Source: Thermoflexus sp. (lineage in GTDB: Bacteria > Chloroflexota > Anaerolineae > Thermoflexales > Thermoflexaceae). From it: DNA of 5,598 bases. The position numbers and the translations under genes were made by a program. Below the pieces are notes generated by a model, which saw only the letters and a program-made list of their open reading frames with translations, was not told the DNA's origin and made no database searches. Each line of letters begins with the position of its first letter. The stretch's first letter is position 1. The stretch spans positions 1 to 5,598 of the forward strand of contig JAGHYO010000160.1 of the NCBI GenBank assembly GCA_017743605.1. Reading direction: 5' to 3'. This document shows positions 5,222 to 5,598 of this stretch, piece after piece.

Positions 5222-5575
5222 TCAGGCGATCCATCCCTGCTGGCGGGCGAAGGCGGTCACCACCGGGATCTCGAAGTAATAGCCCTGGTAGGCCTGGATG
5301 GCGTAGTAGATGAAGAGCGCGAAGGCGGCCAGGCCGAGCAGCGGCGCGATGCAGCCGATGAGGGGGATCAGCCCCAGGGCGAAGAAGATCACCATCAGGG
5401 CGACCTGGGCCGCCAGGGCCTGAACGGCGTGATACCGCTGGAAGGGACGGTTCTTCATGTCGGTGAGCAGGATGATCAGGGGGACGATGATCCCGATGAG
5501 GTAAGCCAGCAGGGCCATCAAACGGTCCGGATCCCCCGCTTCCTCTGCCGATGCCTTCCGAGGATTGATCAGCAT
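5222..5575 (-). CDS. DUF4870-type small membrane protein
   Basis: A 117-residue integral membrane protein of unknown function. It has an N-terminal charged stretch (1-18), a first membrane helix (about 19-38, LMALLAYLIGIIVPLIILL), a polar loop TDMKNRPFQRYHAVQAL, then two more helices (about 52-70 and 73-94). The RYHAVQAL segment between the first two helices (residues 47-54) is the signature of the DUF4870/Tic20-like family, where a Phe/Tyr-His-Ala-x-Gln-Ala motif is conserved. Length of about 110-120 is normal for the family. The start at 5573-5575 has GGAGGG 4 bases upstream (5580-5585 on the plus strand), which supports it; an internal Met20 would cut off the charged head only. It converges with the thiolase gene. 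Its promoter lies at or beyond the right edge of the window. Confidence 0.9.
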   Translation of the reverse strand: MLINPRKASAEEAGDPDRLMALLAYLIGIIVPLIILLTDMKNRPFQRYHAVQALAAQVALMVIFFALGLIPLIGCIAPLLGLAAFALFIYYAIQAYQGYYFEIPVVTAFARQQGWIA

Positions 5576-5598
5576 GGAACCCTCCGGATAAGATTTTT

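Overview
The window is GC-rich bacterial chromosomal DNA (G and C dominate third codon positions and the intergenic DNA). It holds six protein genes, no RNA genes, no CRISPR array and no recognisable transposase. The mix fits a free-living, possibly thermophilic, high-GC bacterium: a PcrA/UvrD helicase, a four-cysteine zinc-type ribosomal protein L32, a PcaF/PaaJ-type thiolase, a DUF4870-type membrane protein, and a membrane-anchored Rieske-fold protein. My best guess is Chloroflexota, but that rests on general resemblance only and no marker in the window proves it.

Layout. Positions 1-2485 carry a two-gene leftward operon. An unrecognised 154-residue protein (2021-2485) is followed after 16 bases by a UvrD/PcrA superfamily 1 helicase (from 2004), whose C-terminus lies beyond the left edge. 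A 410-base divergent intergenic region (2486-2895) separates this operon from rightward genes. It contains a candidate -10 box for the leftward operon, a nested inverted repeat (outer 9-bp arms, inner 11-bp palindrome) and a candidate promoter for rpmF.

Rightward genes are rpmF (2896-3084), closed by an unusually long 15-bp terminator hairpin; a single-pass membrane protein with a Rieske-like domain that has lost its iron-sulfur ligands (3202-3702); and a 411-residue thiolase (3764-4999). A convergent 222-base spacer with several GC-rich hairpins separates the thiolase from a leftward three-helix DUF4870-type protein (5222-5575), whose promoter lies at or beyond the right edge.

How the genes work together. 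Only the helicase and its upstream partner look like a real operon. The rest are mostly independent housekeeping or metabolic genes: translation, acyl-CoA metabolism and membrane proteins of unknown role. The strong terminator after rpmF argues that L32 is transcribed largely on its own. The most notable items are the ligand-less Rieske-like protein, the related GTCG-type hairpins in two intergenic regions (2581-2608 and 5118-5143), and the unknown protein coupled to PcrA. I see no evidence for a defence system or mobile element, and nothing that clearly amounts to an undescribed system.
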